Shown piece after piece: positions 35,886-48,250 of a DNA stretch of 64,000 nucleotides (position 1 is its first letter; the number at the start of each line of letters is the position of its first letter). The notes beneath the pieces were generated by a model that was given only the letters and a program-made list of their open reading frames with translations, searched no databases and was not told the DNA's origin. The stretch spans positions 14,491,217-14,555,216 of the forward strand of contig OZ020246.1 of NCBI GenBank assembly GCA_963971285.1. Reading direction: 5' to 3'. This stretch comes from Astropecten irregularis. Taxonomy: Eukaryota; Echinodermata; Asteroidea; Paxillosida; Astropectinidae. The translations under genes were made by a program, and so were the position numbers.

Positions 35886-38070
35886 AATCCTATATTTTGA
35901 ACACGATCTTTGACATCTGGCTGCTCATTTCTGGAGCAAACTCAGGAAAAACAAAATTACACGTGTCTTTTTATTTTCAGTCTAGATCATATATCTGAAT
36001 TTTTGAACCTGAAGTCGCCCTGCTTAGGAAATATGCAATGATTTATAAATCACGTTATGACGTGCTACACTGTATGTGTATTATATATGGCAGCACGCAG
36101 TCTAATCCTATAATTTGAACACGATCTTTGAAAACTGCCTGCTCATTTCTGGGGAAAATTCAGGGAAAACAAAATTACACGTGTCTTTTTATTTTCAGTG
36201 TAGATCATATATCTGAATTTTTTAGCCTGAAGTCGGCCTGCATAGCGAAATCTGTAATGTTTTATAAATCACGTTATGACGTGCTACACTGTATGTGTAT
36301 TATATATGACAGCGCGCTGTCCAATCCTATATTTTGAACACGATCTTTGAAAACTGCCTGCTCATTTCTGGGGAAAATTAAGGAAAAACAAAATTACACG
36401 TGTCTTTTTATTTTCAGTGTAGATCATACATCTGAATTTTTGAACCTGAAGTAGCCCTGCTTAGCGAAATCTGGAATGATTTATACATCACGTTATGCCG
36501 TGCTATACTGTATGTGTATTAAATATGGCAGCACGCAGTATAATCCTATATTTTGAACACGATCTTTGAAAACTGCCTGCTCATTTCTGGGGAAAATTCA
36601 GGGAAAACAAAATTACACGTGTCTTTTTATTTTCAGTGAAGATCATATATCTGAATTTTTTAACCTGAAGTCGCCCTGCTTAGCGAAATTTGCAATGATT
36701 TATATATCACGTTATGACGTGCTACACTGTATGTGTATTATACATGGCAGCACGCAGTCTAATCCTATATTTTGAACACGATCTTTGAAAACTGCCTGCT
36801 CATTTCTGGGTCAAACTCAGGAAAAACAAAATTACACGTGTCTTTTTATTTTCAGTGAAGATCATATATCTGAATTTTTTAGCCTGAAGTCGGCCTGCAT
36901 AGCGAAATCTGTAATGTTTTATAAATCACGTTATGACGTGCTACACTGTATGTGCATTATATATGACAGCGCGCTGTCCAATCCTATATTTTGAACACGA
37001 TCTTTGAAAACTGCCTGCTCATTTCTAGGGAAAATTAAGGAAAAACAAAATTACACGTGTCTTTTTATTTTCAGTGTAGATCATACATCTGAATTTTTGA
37101 ACCTGAAGTCGCCCTGCTTAGCGAAATCTGGAATGATTTATGAATCACGTTATGACGTGCTACACTGTATGTGTATTATGGTAGCACGCAGTCTAATCCT
37201 ATATTTTGAACACGATCTTTGAAAACTGCCTGCTCATTTCTGGGGAAAATTCAGGGAAAACAAAATTACACGTGTCTTTTTATTTTCAGTGTAGATCATA
37301 CATCTGAATTTTTGAACCTGAAGTCGCCCTGCTTAGCGAAATCTGGAATGATTTATAAATCACGTTATGACGTGCTACACTGTATGTGTATTATGGTAGC
37401 ACGCAGTCTAATCCTATATTTTGAACACGATCTTTGAAAACTGCCTGCTCATTTCTGGGAAAAATTCAGGGAAAACAAAATTACACATGTCTTTTTATTT
37501 TCAGTGTAGATCATATATGTGAATTTTTGAACCTGGAGTCGCCCTGCTTAGCGAAATATGCAATGATTTATAAATCACGTTATGACGTGCTACGCTGTAT
37601 GTGTAATATATATGGCAGCACGCAGTCTAATCCTATATTTTGAACACGATCTTTGAAAACTGCCTGCTCATCTCTGGGGAAAATTCAGGGAAAACAAAAT
37701 TACACGTGTCTTTTTATTTTCAGTGTAGATCATATATCTGAATGTTTGAGCCTGAAGTCGCCCTGCTTAGCGAAATCTGCAATGGTTTATTAATCACATT
37801 ATGACGTGCTACACTGTATGTGTATTATATATGACAGCGCGCTGTCCAATCCTATATTTTGAACACGATCTTTGAAATCTGCCCCCTCATTTCTGGGTCA
37901 AACTCCGGAAAAACAAAATTAGACGTGTCTTTTAATTTTCAGTGTAGATCATGCATCTGAATTTTTGAACTTGAAGTCGCCCTGCTTAGCGAAATCTGGA
38001 ATGATTTATAAATCACGTTATGACGTGCTACACTGTATGTGTATTATGGTAGCACGCAGTCTAATCCTAT
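35658..38070 (+). repeat. Element unit U4, alpha type, broken at its end (element + 10 monomers)
   Basis: Monomers start at 35910, 36128, 36347, 36566, 36785, 37004, 37219, 37434, 37653 and 37872. The first part keeps the three monomers that U2 and U3 lost. The last monomer stops at CCTAT, where it joins a truncated element. The 37653 monomer has a private GTTTATTAATCAC, and 36347 reads GAAGTAGCC. Confidence 0.88.
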
Positions 38071-38167
38071 ATTATGTTTGTCATAGTCAGTAAGATTCGG
38101 TCTAGTTCACACCTTCGTGCATAGGTTTGTGCATGGGACCATTGTTAAAGCGCATGAGGATTTTTTT
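38071..38167 (+). repeat. Interspersed element, copy 6 (truncated, 97 bp)
   Basis: Only element bases 132-228 remain. The junction joins monomer sequence CCTAT to ATTATGTTTG of the element, with ATT shared by both partners, a 3-bp microhomology. The left outer-stem arm and the whole inner stem-loop are lost. It ends in GGA plus seven Ts and AATCC. Confidence 0.92.
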
Positions 38168-39478
38168 AATCCTATATTTTGAACACGATCTTTGACATCT
38201 GGCTGCTCATTTCTGGAGCAAACTCAGGAAAAACAAAATTACACGTGTCTTTTTATTTTCAGTCTAGATCATATATCTGAATTTTTGAACCTGAAGTCGA
38301 CCTGCTTAGCGAAATCTGGAATGATTTATAAATCACGTTATGACGTGCTACACTGTATGTGTATTATGGTAGCACGCAGTCTAATCCTATATTTTGAACA
38401 CGATCTTTGAAAACTGCCTGCTCATTTCTGGGGAAAATTCAGGGAAAACAAAATGACACGTGTCTTTTTATTTTCAGTGTAGATCATATATCTGAATTTT
38501 TTAGCCTGAAGTCGGCCTGCATAGCGAAATCTGTAATGTTTTATAAATCACGTTATGACGTGCTACACTGTATGTGTATTAAATATGGCAGCACGCAGTC
38601 TAATCCTATATTTTGAACACGATCTTTGAAAACTGCCTGCTAATTTCTGGGGAACATTCAGGGAAAACAAAATTACACGTGTCTTTTTATTTTCAGTGTA
38701 GATCATATATCTGAATTTTTGAACCTGAAGTCGCCCTGCTTAGCGAAATATGCAATGATTTATAAATCACGTTATGACGTGCTACACTGTATGTGTATCA
38801 TATATGGTAGCACGCAGTCTAATCCTATAATTTGAACACGATCTTTGAAAACTGCCTGCTCATTTCTGGGTCAAACTCAGGAAAAACAAAATTACACGTG
38901 TCTTTTTATTTTCAGTGCAGATCATATATCTGAAATTTTTAGCCTGAAGTCGGCCTGTATAGCGAAATCTGTAATGTTTTATAAATCACGTTATGACGTG
39001 CTACACTGTATGTGTATTATATATGACAGGGCGCTGTCCAATCCTATAATTTGAACACGATCTTTGAAAACTGCCTGCTCATTTCTGGGGAAAATTAAGG
39101 AAAAACAAAATTACACGTGTCTTTTAATTTTCAGTGTAGATCATACATCTGAATTTTTGAACTTGAAGTCGCCCTGCTTAGCGAAATCTGGAATGATTTA
39201 TAAATCACGTTATGACGTGCTACACTGTATGTGTATTATGGTAGCACGCAGTCTAATCCTATATTTTGAACACGATCTTTGAAAACTGCCTGCTCATTTC
39301 TGGGGAAAATTCAGGGAAAACAAAATTACACTTGTCTTTTTATTTTCAGTGTAGATCATATATCTGAATTTTTGAACCTGAAGTCGCCCTGCTTAGCGAA
39401 AGCTGCAATGATTTATATATCACGTTACGACGTGCTACACTGAGTGTGTTTTATATATGACAGCGCGCTGTCCAATCC
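38168..39478 (+). repeat. Unit U5: transplanted copy of the left-edge block (6 monomers)
   Basis: Monomers start at 38192, 38407, 38626, 38845, 39064 and 39279. Class order matches 383, 598, 817, 1036 and 1255, including GTCTTTTAATTTTC in the 1255/39064 pair. The 38192 monomer fuses the head of the 164 type with the tail of the 383 type, an in-register loss of 219 bp. Confidence 0.87.
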
Positions 39479-39706
39479 AATAATACGAAGGGTTGGGAAC
39501 TTGACCATATGTCACTGACTATGCCAAACGACTGGCTCATGCCACGCTTATAGGCAAGCCCGTAGAGCCTGCGTGGACAAAAATGAGTTGTGACATGAAA
39601 TGGTCTTGGATTATGTTTGTCATAGTCAGTAAGATTCGGTCTAGTTCACACCTTCGTGCATAGGTTTGTGCATGGGACCATTGTTAAAGCGCATGAGGAT
39701 TTTTTT
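39479..39706 (+). repeat. Interspersed element, copy 7
   Basis: Full 228-bp copy, GGAT form (seven terminal Ts), followed by the first beta-type monomer. Confidence 0.93.
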
Positions 39707-41455
39707 AATCCTATATTTTGAACACGATCTTTGACATCTGGCTGCTCATTTCTGGAGCAAATTCAGGGAAAACAAAATTACACGTGTCTTTTTATTTTCA
39801 GTGTAGATCATACATCTGAATTTTTGAACCTGAAGTCGCCCTGCTTAGCGAAATATGCAATGTTTTATAAATCACGTTATGACGTGCTACACTGTATGTG
39901 CATTATATATGACAGCGCGCTGTCCAATCCTATATTTTGAACACGATCTTTGAAAACTGCCTGCTCATTTCTGGGGAAAATTAAGGAAAAACAAAATTAC
40001 ACGTGTCTTTTTATTTTCAGTGTAGATCATACATCTGAATTTTTGAACCTGAAGTCGCCCTGCTTAGCGAAAGCTGCAATGATTTATATATCACGTTATG
40101 ACGTGCTACACTGTATGTGTATTATACATGGCAGCACGCAGTCTAATCCTATATTTTGAACACGATCTTTGAAAACTGCCTGCTCATTTCTGGGGAAAAT
40201 TAAGGAAAAACAAAATTACACGTGTCTTTTTATTTTCAGTGTAGATCATACATCTGAATTTTTGAACCTGAAGTCGCCCTGCTTAGCGAAATCTGGAATG
40301 ATTTATAAATCACGTTATGCCGTGCTATACTGTATGTGTATTAAATATGGCAGCACGCAGTCTAATCCTATATTTTGAACACGATCTTTGAAAACTGCCT
40401 GCTCATTTCTGGGGAAAATTCAGGGAAAACAAAATTACACGTGTCTTTTTATTTTCAGTGAAGATCATATATCTGAATTTTTTAACCTGAAGTCGCCCTG
40501 CTTAGCGAAATATGCAATGATTTATATATCACGTTATGACGTGCTACACTGTATGTGTATTATACATGGCAGCACGCAGTCTAATCCTATATTTTGAACA
40601 CGATCTTTGAAAACTGCCTGCTCATTTCTGGGTCAAACTCAGGAAAAACAAAATTACACGTGTCTTTTTATTTTCAGTGAAGATCATATATCTGAATTTT
40701 TTAGCCTGAAGTCGGCCTGCATAGCGAAATCTGTAATGTTTTATAAATCACGTTATGACGTGCTACACTGTATGTGCATTATATATGACAGCGCGCTGTC
40801 CAATCCTATATTTTGAACACGATCTTTGAAAACTGCCTGCTCATTTCTAGGAAAAATTAAGGAAAAACAAAATTACACGTGTCTTTTTATTTTCAGTGTA
40901 GATCATACATCTGAATTTTTGAACCTGAAGTCGCCCTGCTTAGCGAAATCTGGAATGATTTATGAATCACGTTATGACGTGCTACACTGTATGTGTATTA
41001 TGGTAGCACGCAGTCTAATCCTATATTTTGAACACGATCTTTGAAAACTGCCTGCTCATTTCTGGGGAAAATTCAGGGAAAACAAAATTACACGTGTTTT
41101 TTTATTTTCAGTGTAGATCATACATCTGAATTTTTGAACCTGAAGTCGCCCTGCTTAGCGAAATCTGGAATGATTTATAAATCACGTTATGACGTGCTAC
41201 ACTGTATGTGTATTATGGTAGCACGCAGTCTAATCCTATATTTTGAACACGATCTTTGAAAACTGCCTGCTCATTTCTGGGAAAAATTCAGGGAAAACAA
41301 AATTACACATGTCTTTTTATTTTCAGTGTAGATCATATATGTGAATTTTTGAACCTGAAGTCGCCCTGCTTAGCGAAAGCTGCAATGATTTATATATCAC
41401 GTTACGACGTGCTACACTGAGTGTGTTTTATATATGACAGCGCGCTGTCCAATCC
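39479..41455 (+). repeat. Element unit U6, beta type (1977 bp, element + 8 monomers)
   Basis: Monomers start at 39731, 39950, 40169, 40388, 40607, 40826, 41041 and 41256. The beta mark is GAGCAAATTCAGGG with GTGTAGATCATACATC in the first monomer. The 41041 monomer has GTGTTTTTTTATTTTC (C to T in GTGTCTTTTT). The last is a hybrid of the 40k-type head with the pre-element tail. Confidence 0.9.
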
Positions 41456-41683
41456 AATAATACGAAGGGTTGGGAACTTGACCATATGTCACTGACTATG
41501 CCAAACGACTGGCTCATGCCACGCTTATAGGCAAGCCCGTAGAGCCTGCGTGGACAAAAATGAGTTGTGACATGAAATGGTCTTGGATTATGTTTGTCAT
41601 AGTCAGTAAGATTCGGTCTAGTTCACACCTTCGTGCATAGGTTTGTGCATGGGACCATTGTTAAAGCGCATGAGGATTTTTTT
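41456..41683 (+). repeat. Interspersed element, copy 8
   Basis: Full 228-bp copy, GGAT form, followed by a beta-type monomer. Confidence 0.93.
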
Positions 41684-44600
41684 AATCCTATATTTTGAAC
41701 ACGATCTTTGACATCTGGCTGCTCATTTCTGGAGCAAATTCAGGGAAAACAAAATTACACGTGTCTTTTTATTTTCAGTGTAGATCATACATCTGAATTT
41801 TTGAACCTGAAGTCGCCCTGCTTAGCGAAATATGCAATGTTTTATAAATCACGTTATGACGTGCTACACTGTATGTGCATTATATATGACAGCGCGCTGT
41901 CCAATCCTATATTTTGAACACGATCTTTGAAAACTGCCTGCTCATTTCTGGGGAAAATTAAGGAAAAACAAAATTACACGTGTCTTTTTATTTTCAGTGT
42001 AGATCATACATCTGAATTTTTGAACCTGAAGTCGCCCTGCTTAGCGAAAGCTGCAATGATTTATATATCACGTTATGACGTGCTACACTGTATGTGTATT
42101 ATACATGGCAGCACGCAGTCTAATCCTATATTTTGAACACGATCTTTGAAAACTGCCTGCTCATTTCTGGGGAAAATTAAGGAAAAACAAAATTACACGT
42201 GTCTTTTTATTTTCAGTGTAGATCATACATCTGAATTTTTGAACCTGAAGTCGCCCTGCTTAGCGAAATCTGGAATGATTTATAAATCACGTTATGCCGT
42301 GCTATACTGTATGTGTATTAAATATGGCAGCACGCAGTCTAATCCTATATTTTGAACACGATCTTTGAAAACTGCCTGCTCATTTCTGGGGAAAATTCAG
42401 GGAAAACAAAATTACACGTGTCTTTTTATTTTCAGTGAAGATCATATATCTGAATTTTTTAACCTGAAGTCGCCCTGCTTAGCGAAATATGCAATGATTT
42501 ATATATCACGTTATGACGTGCTACACTGTATGTGTATTATACATGGCAGCACGCAGTCTAATCCTATATTTTGAACACGATCTTTGAAAACTGCCTGCTC
42601 ATTTCTGGGTCAAACTCAGGAAAAACAAAATTACACGTGTCTTTTTATTTTCAGTGAAGATCATATATCTGAATTTTTTAGCCTGAAGTCGGCCTGCATA
42701 GCGAAATCTGTAATGTTTTATAAATCACGTTATGACGTGCTACACTGTATGTGCATTATATATGACAGCGCGCTGTCCAATCCTATATTTTGAACACGAT
42801 CTTTGAAAACTGCCTGCTCATTTCTAGGAAAAATTAAGGAAAAACAAAATTACACGTGTCTTTTTATTTTCAGTGTAGATCATACATCTGAATTTTTGAA
42901 CCTGAAGTCGCCCTGCTTAGCGAAATCTGGAATGATTTATGAATCACGTTATGACGTGCTACACTGTATGTGTATTATGGTAGCACGCAGTCTAATCCTA
43001 TATTTTGAACACGATCTTTGAAAACTGCCTGCTCATTTCTGGGGAAAATTCAGGGAAAACAAAATTACACGTGTTTTTTTTATTTTCAGTGTAGATCATA
43101 CATCTGAATTTTTGAACCTGAAGTCGCCCTGCTTAGCGAAATCTGGAATGATTTATAAATCACGTTATGACGTGCTACACTGTATGTGTATTATGGTAGC
43201 ACGCAGTCTAATCCTATATTTTGAACACGATCTTTGAAAACTGCCTGCTCATTTCTGGGGAAAATTAAGGAAAAACAAAATTACACGTGTCTTTTTATTT
43301 TCAGTGTAGATCATACATCTGAATTTTTGAACCTGAAGTCGCCCTGCTTAGCGAAAGCTGCAATGATTTATATATCACGTTATGACGTGCTACACTGTAT
43401 GTGTATTATACATGGCAGCACGCAGTCTAATCCTATATTTTGAACACGATCTTTGAAAACTGCCTGCTCATTTCTGGGGAAAATTAAGGAAAAACAAAAT
43501 TACACGTGTCTTTTTATTTTCAGTGTAGATCATACATCTGAATTTTTGAACCTGAAGTCGCCCTGCTTAGCGAAATCTGGAATGATTTATAAATCACGTT
43601 ATGCCGTGCTATACTGTATGTGTATTAAATATGGCAGCACGCAGTCTAATCCTATATTTTGAACACGATCTTTGAAAACTGCCTGCTCATTTCTGGGGAA
43701 AATTCAGGGAAAACAAAATTACACGTGTCTTTTTATTTTCAGTGAAGATCATATATCTGAATTTTTTAACCTGAAGTCGCCCTGCTTAGCGAAATATGCA
43801 ATGATTTATATATCACGTTATGACGTGCTACACTGTATGTGTATTATACATGGCAGCACGCAGTCTAATCCTATATTTTGAACACGATCTTTGAAAACTG
43901 CCTGCTCATTTCTGGGTCAAACTCAGGAAAAACAAAATTACACGTGTCTTTTTATTTTCAGTGAAGATCATATATCTGAATTTTTTAGCCTGAAGTCGGC
44001 CTGCATAGCGAAATCTGTAATGTTTTATAAATCACGTTATGACGTGCTACACTGTATGTGCATTATATATGACAGCGCGCTGTCCAATCCTATATTTTGA
44101 ACACGATCTTTGAAAACTGCCTGCTCATTTCTAGGAAAAATTAAGGAAAAACAAAATTACACGTGTCTTTTTATTTTCAGTGTAGATCATACATCTGAAT
44201 TTTTGAACCTGAAGTCGCCCTGCTTAGCGAAATCTGGAATGATTTATGAATCACGTTATGACGTGCTACACTGTATGTGTATTATGGTAGCACGCAGTCT
44301 AATCCTATATTTTGAACACGATCTTTGAAAACTGCCTGCTCATTTCTGGGGAAAATTCAGGGAAAACAAAATTACACGTGTTTTTTTTATTTTCAGTGTA
44401 GATCATACATCTGAATTTTTGAACCTGAAGTCGCCCTGCTTAGCGAAATCTGGAATGATTTATAAATCACGTTATGACGTGCTACACTGTATGTGTATTA
44501 TGGTAGCACGCAGTCTAATCCTATATTTTGAACACGATCTTTGAAAACTGCCTGCTCATTTCTGGGAAAAATTCAGGGAAAACAAAATTACACATGTCTT

Positions 44601-45393
44601 TTTATTTTCAGTGTAGATCATATATGTGAATTTTTGAACCTGGAGTCGCCCTGCTTAGCGAAATATGCAATGATTTATAAATCACGTTATGACGTGCTAC
44701 GCTGTATGTGTAATATATATGGCAGCACGCAGTCTAATCCTATATTTTGAACACGATCTTTGAAAACTGCCTGCTCATCTCTGGGGAAAATTCAGGGAAA
44801 ACAAAATTACACGTGTCTTTTTATTTTCAGTGTAGATCATATATCTGAATGTTTGAGCCTGAAGTCGCCCTGCTTAGCGAAATCTGCAATGGTTTATAAA
44901 TCACATTATGACGTGCTACACTGTATGTGTATTATATATGACAGCGCGCTGTCCAATCCTATATTTTGAACACGATCTTTGAAATCTGCCCGCTCATTTC
45001 TGGGTCAAACTCCGGAAAAACAAAATTAGACGTGTCTTTTAATTTTCAGTGTAGATCATGCATCTGAATTTTTGAACTTGAAGTCGCCCTGCTTAGCGAA
45101 ATCTGGAATGATTTATAAATCACGTTATGACGTGCTACACTGTATGTGTATTATGGTAGCACGCAGTCTAATCCTATATTTTGAACACGATCTTTGAAAA
45201 CTGCCTGCTCATTTCTGGGGAAAATTCAGGGAAAACAAAATTACACTTGTCTTTTTATTTTCAGTGTAGATCATATATCTGAATTTTTGAACCTGAAGTC
45301 GCCCTGCTTAGCGAAAGCTGCAATGATTTATATATCACGTTACGACGTGCTACACTGAGTGTGTTTTATATATGACAGCGCGCTGTCCAATCC
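41456..45393 (+). repeat. Element unit U7, beta type (3938 bp, element + 17 monomers)
   Basis: Monomers start at 41708, 41927, 42146, 42365, 42584, 42803, 43018, 43234, 43453, 43672, 43891, 44110, 44325, 44541, 44760, 44979 and 45194. A six-monomer block of 1307 bp is duplicated (41927-43233 and 43234-44540). Both 43018 and 44325 have one more T in the GTGTTTTTTTT run than 41041, giving 216-bp monomers. Confidence 0.91.
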
Positions 45394-45621
45394 AATAATA
45401 CGAAGGGTTGGGAACTTGACCATATGTCACTGACTATGCCAAACGACTGGCTCATGCCACGCTTATAGGCAAGCCCGTAGAGCCTGCGTGGACAAAAATG
45501 AGTTGTGACATGAAATGGTCTTGGATTATGTTTGTCATAGTCAGTAAGATTCGGTCTAGTTCACACCTTCGTGCATAGGTTTGTGCATGGGACCATTGTT
45601 AAAGCGCATGAGGACTTTTTT
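45394..45621 (+). repeat. Interspersed element, copy 9
   Basis: Full 228-bp copy, GGAC form, followed by an alpha-type monomer. Confidence 0.93.
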
Positions 45622-48022
45622 AATCCTATATTTTGAACACGATCTTTGACATCTGGCTGCTCATTTCTGGAGCAAACTCAGGAAAAACAAAATTACACGT
45701 GTCTTTTTATTTTCAGTCTAGATCATATATCTGAATTTTTGAACCTGAAGTCGCCCTGCTTAGGAAATATGCAATGATTTATAAATCACGTTATGACGTG
45801 CTACACTGTATGTGTATTATATATGGCAGCACGCAGTCTAATCCTATAATTTGAACACGATCTTTGAAAACTGCCTGCTCATTTCTGGGGAAAATTCAGG
45901 GAAAACAAAATTACACGTGTCTTTTTATTTTCAGTGTAGATCATATATCTGAATTTTTTAGCCTGAAGTCGGCCTGCATAGCGAAATCTGTAATGTTTTA
46001 TAAATCACGTTATGACGTGCTACACTGTATGTGTATTATATATGACAGCGCGCTGTCCAATCCTATATTTTGAACACGATCTTTGAAAACTGCCTGCTCA
46101 TTTCTGTGGAAAATTAAGAAAAAACAAAATTACACGTGTCTTTTTATTTTCAGTGTAGATCATACATCTGAATTTTTGAACCTGAAGTCGCCCTGCTTAG
46201 CGAAATCTGGAATGATTTATAAATCACGTTATGCCGTGCTATACTGTATGTGTATTAAATATGGCAGCACGCAGTCTAATCCTATATTTTGAACACGATC
46301 TTTGAAAACTGCCTGCTCATTTCTGGGGAAAATTCAGGGAAAACAAAATTACACGTGTCTTTTTATTTTCAGTGAAGATCATATATCTGAATTTTTTAAC
46401 CTGAAGTCGCCCTGCTTAGCGAAATATGCAATGATTTATATATCACGTTATGACGTGCTACACTGTATGTGTATTATACATGGCAGCACGCAGTCTAATC
46501 CTATATTTTGAACACGATCTTTGAAAACTGCCTGCTCATTTCTGGGTCAAACTCAGGAAAAACAAAATTACACGTGTCTTTTTATTTTCAGTGAAGATCA
46601 TATATCTGAATTTTTTAGCCTGAAGTCGGCCTGCATAGCGAAATCTGTAATGTTTTATAAATCACGTTATGACGTGCTACACTGTATGTGCATTATATAT
46701 GACAGCGCGCTGTCCAATCCTATATTTTGAACACGATCTTTGAAAACTGCCTGCTCATTTCTAGGGAAAATTAAGGAAAAACAAAATTACACGTGTCTTT
46801 TTATTTTCAGTGTAGATCATACATCTGAATTTTTGAACCTGAAGTCGCCCTGCTTAGCGAAATCTGGAATGATTTATGAATCACGTTATGACGTGCTACA
46901 CTGTATGTGTATTATGGTAGCACGCAGTCTAATCCTATATTTTGAACACGATCTTTGAAAACTGCCTGCTCATTTCTGGGGAAAATTCAGGGAAAACAAA
47001 ATTACACGTGTCTTTTTATTTTCAGTGTAGATCATACATCTGAATTTTTGAACCTGAAGTCGCCCTGCTTAGCGAAATCTGGAATGATTTATAAATCACG
47101 TTATGACGTGCTACACTGTATGTGTATTATGGTAGCACGCAGTCTAATCCTATATTTTGAACACGATCTTTGAAAACTGCCTGCTCATTTCTGGGAAAAA
47201 TTCAGGGAAAACAAAATTACACATGTCTTTTTATTTTCAGTGTAGATCATATATGTGAATTTTTGAACCTGGAGTCGCCCTGCTTAGCGAAATATGCAAT
47301 GATTTATAAATCACGTTATGACGTGCTACGCTGTATGTGTAATATATATGGCAGCACGCAGTCTAATCCTATATTTTGAACACGATCTTTGAAAACTGCC
47401 TGCTCATCTCTGGGGAAAATTCAGGGAAAACAAAATTACACGTGTCTTTTTATTTTCAGTGTAGATCATATATCTGAATGTTTGAGCCTGAAGTCGCCCT
47501 GCTTAGCGAAATCTGCAATGGTTTATAAATCACATTATGACGTGCTACACTGTATGTGTATTATATATGACAGCGCGCTGTCCAATCCTATATTTTGAAC
47601 ACGATCTTTGAAATCTGCCCGCTCATTTCTGGGTCAAACTCCGGAAAAACAAAATTAGACGTGTCTTTTAATTTTCAGTGTAGATCATGCATCTGAATTT
47701 TTGAACTTGAAGTCGCCCTGCTTAGCGAAATCTGGAATGATTTATAAATCACGTTATGACGTGCTACACTGTATGTGTATTATGGTAGCACGCAGTCTAA
47801 TCCTATATTTTGAACACGATCTTTGAAAACTGCCTGCTCATTTCTGGGGAAAATTCAGGGAAAACAAAATTACACTTGTCTTTTTATTTTCAGTGTAGAT
47901 CATATATCTGAATTTTTGAACCTGAAGTCGCCCTGCTTAGCGAAAGCTGCAATGATTTATATATCACGTTACGACGTGCTACACTGAGTGTGTTTTATAT
48001 ATGACAGCGCGCTGTCCAATCC
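45394..48022 (+). repeat. Element unit U8, alpha type (2629 bp, element + 11 monomers)
   Basis: Monomers start at 45646, 45864, 46083, 46302, 46521, 46740, 46955, 47170, 47389, 47608 and 47823. It is the fullest form of the alpha unit that recurs at 57039. The 46083 monomer has CTGTGGAAAATTAAGAAAAA as a private variant. Confidence 0.9.
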
Positions 48023-48250
48023 AATAATACGAAGGGTTGGGAACTTGACCATATGTCACTGACTATGCCAAACGACTGGCTCATGCCACGCTTATAGGCA
48101 AGCCCGTAGAGCCTGCGTGGACAAAAATGAGTTGTGACATGAAATGGTCTTGGATTATGTTTGTCATAGTCAGTAAGATTCGGTCTAGTTCACACCTTCG
48201 TGCATAGGTTTGTGCATGGGACCATTGTTAAAGCGCATGAGGATTTTTTT
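48023..48250 (+). repeat. Interspersed element, copy 10
   Basis: Full 228-bp copy, GGAT form, beta-type monomer after it. First element of the first 5.7-kb super-unit. Confidence 0.93.
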
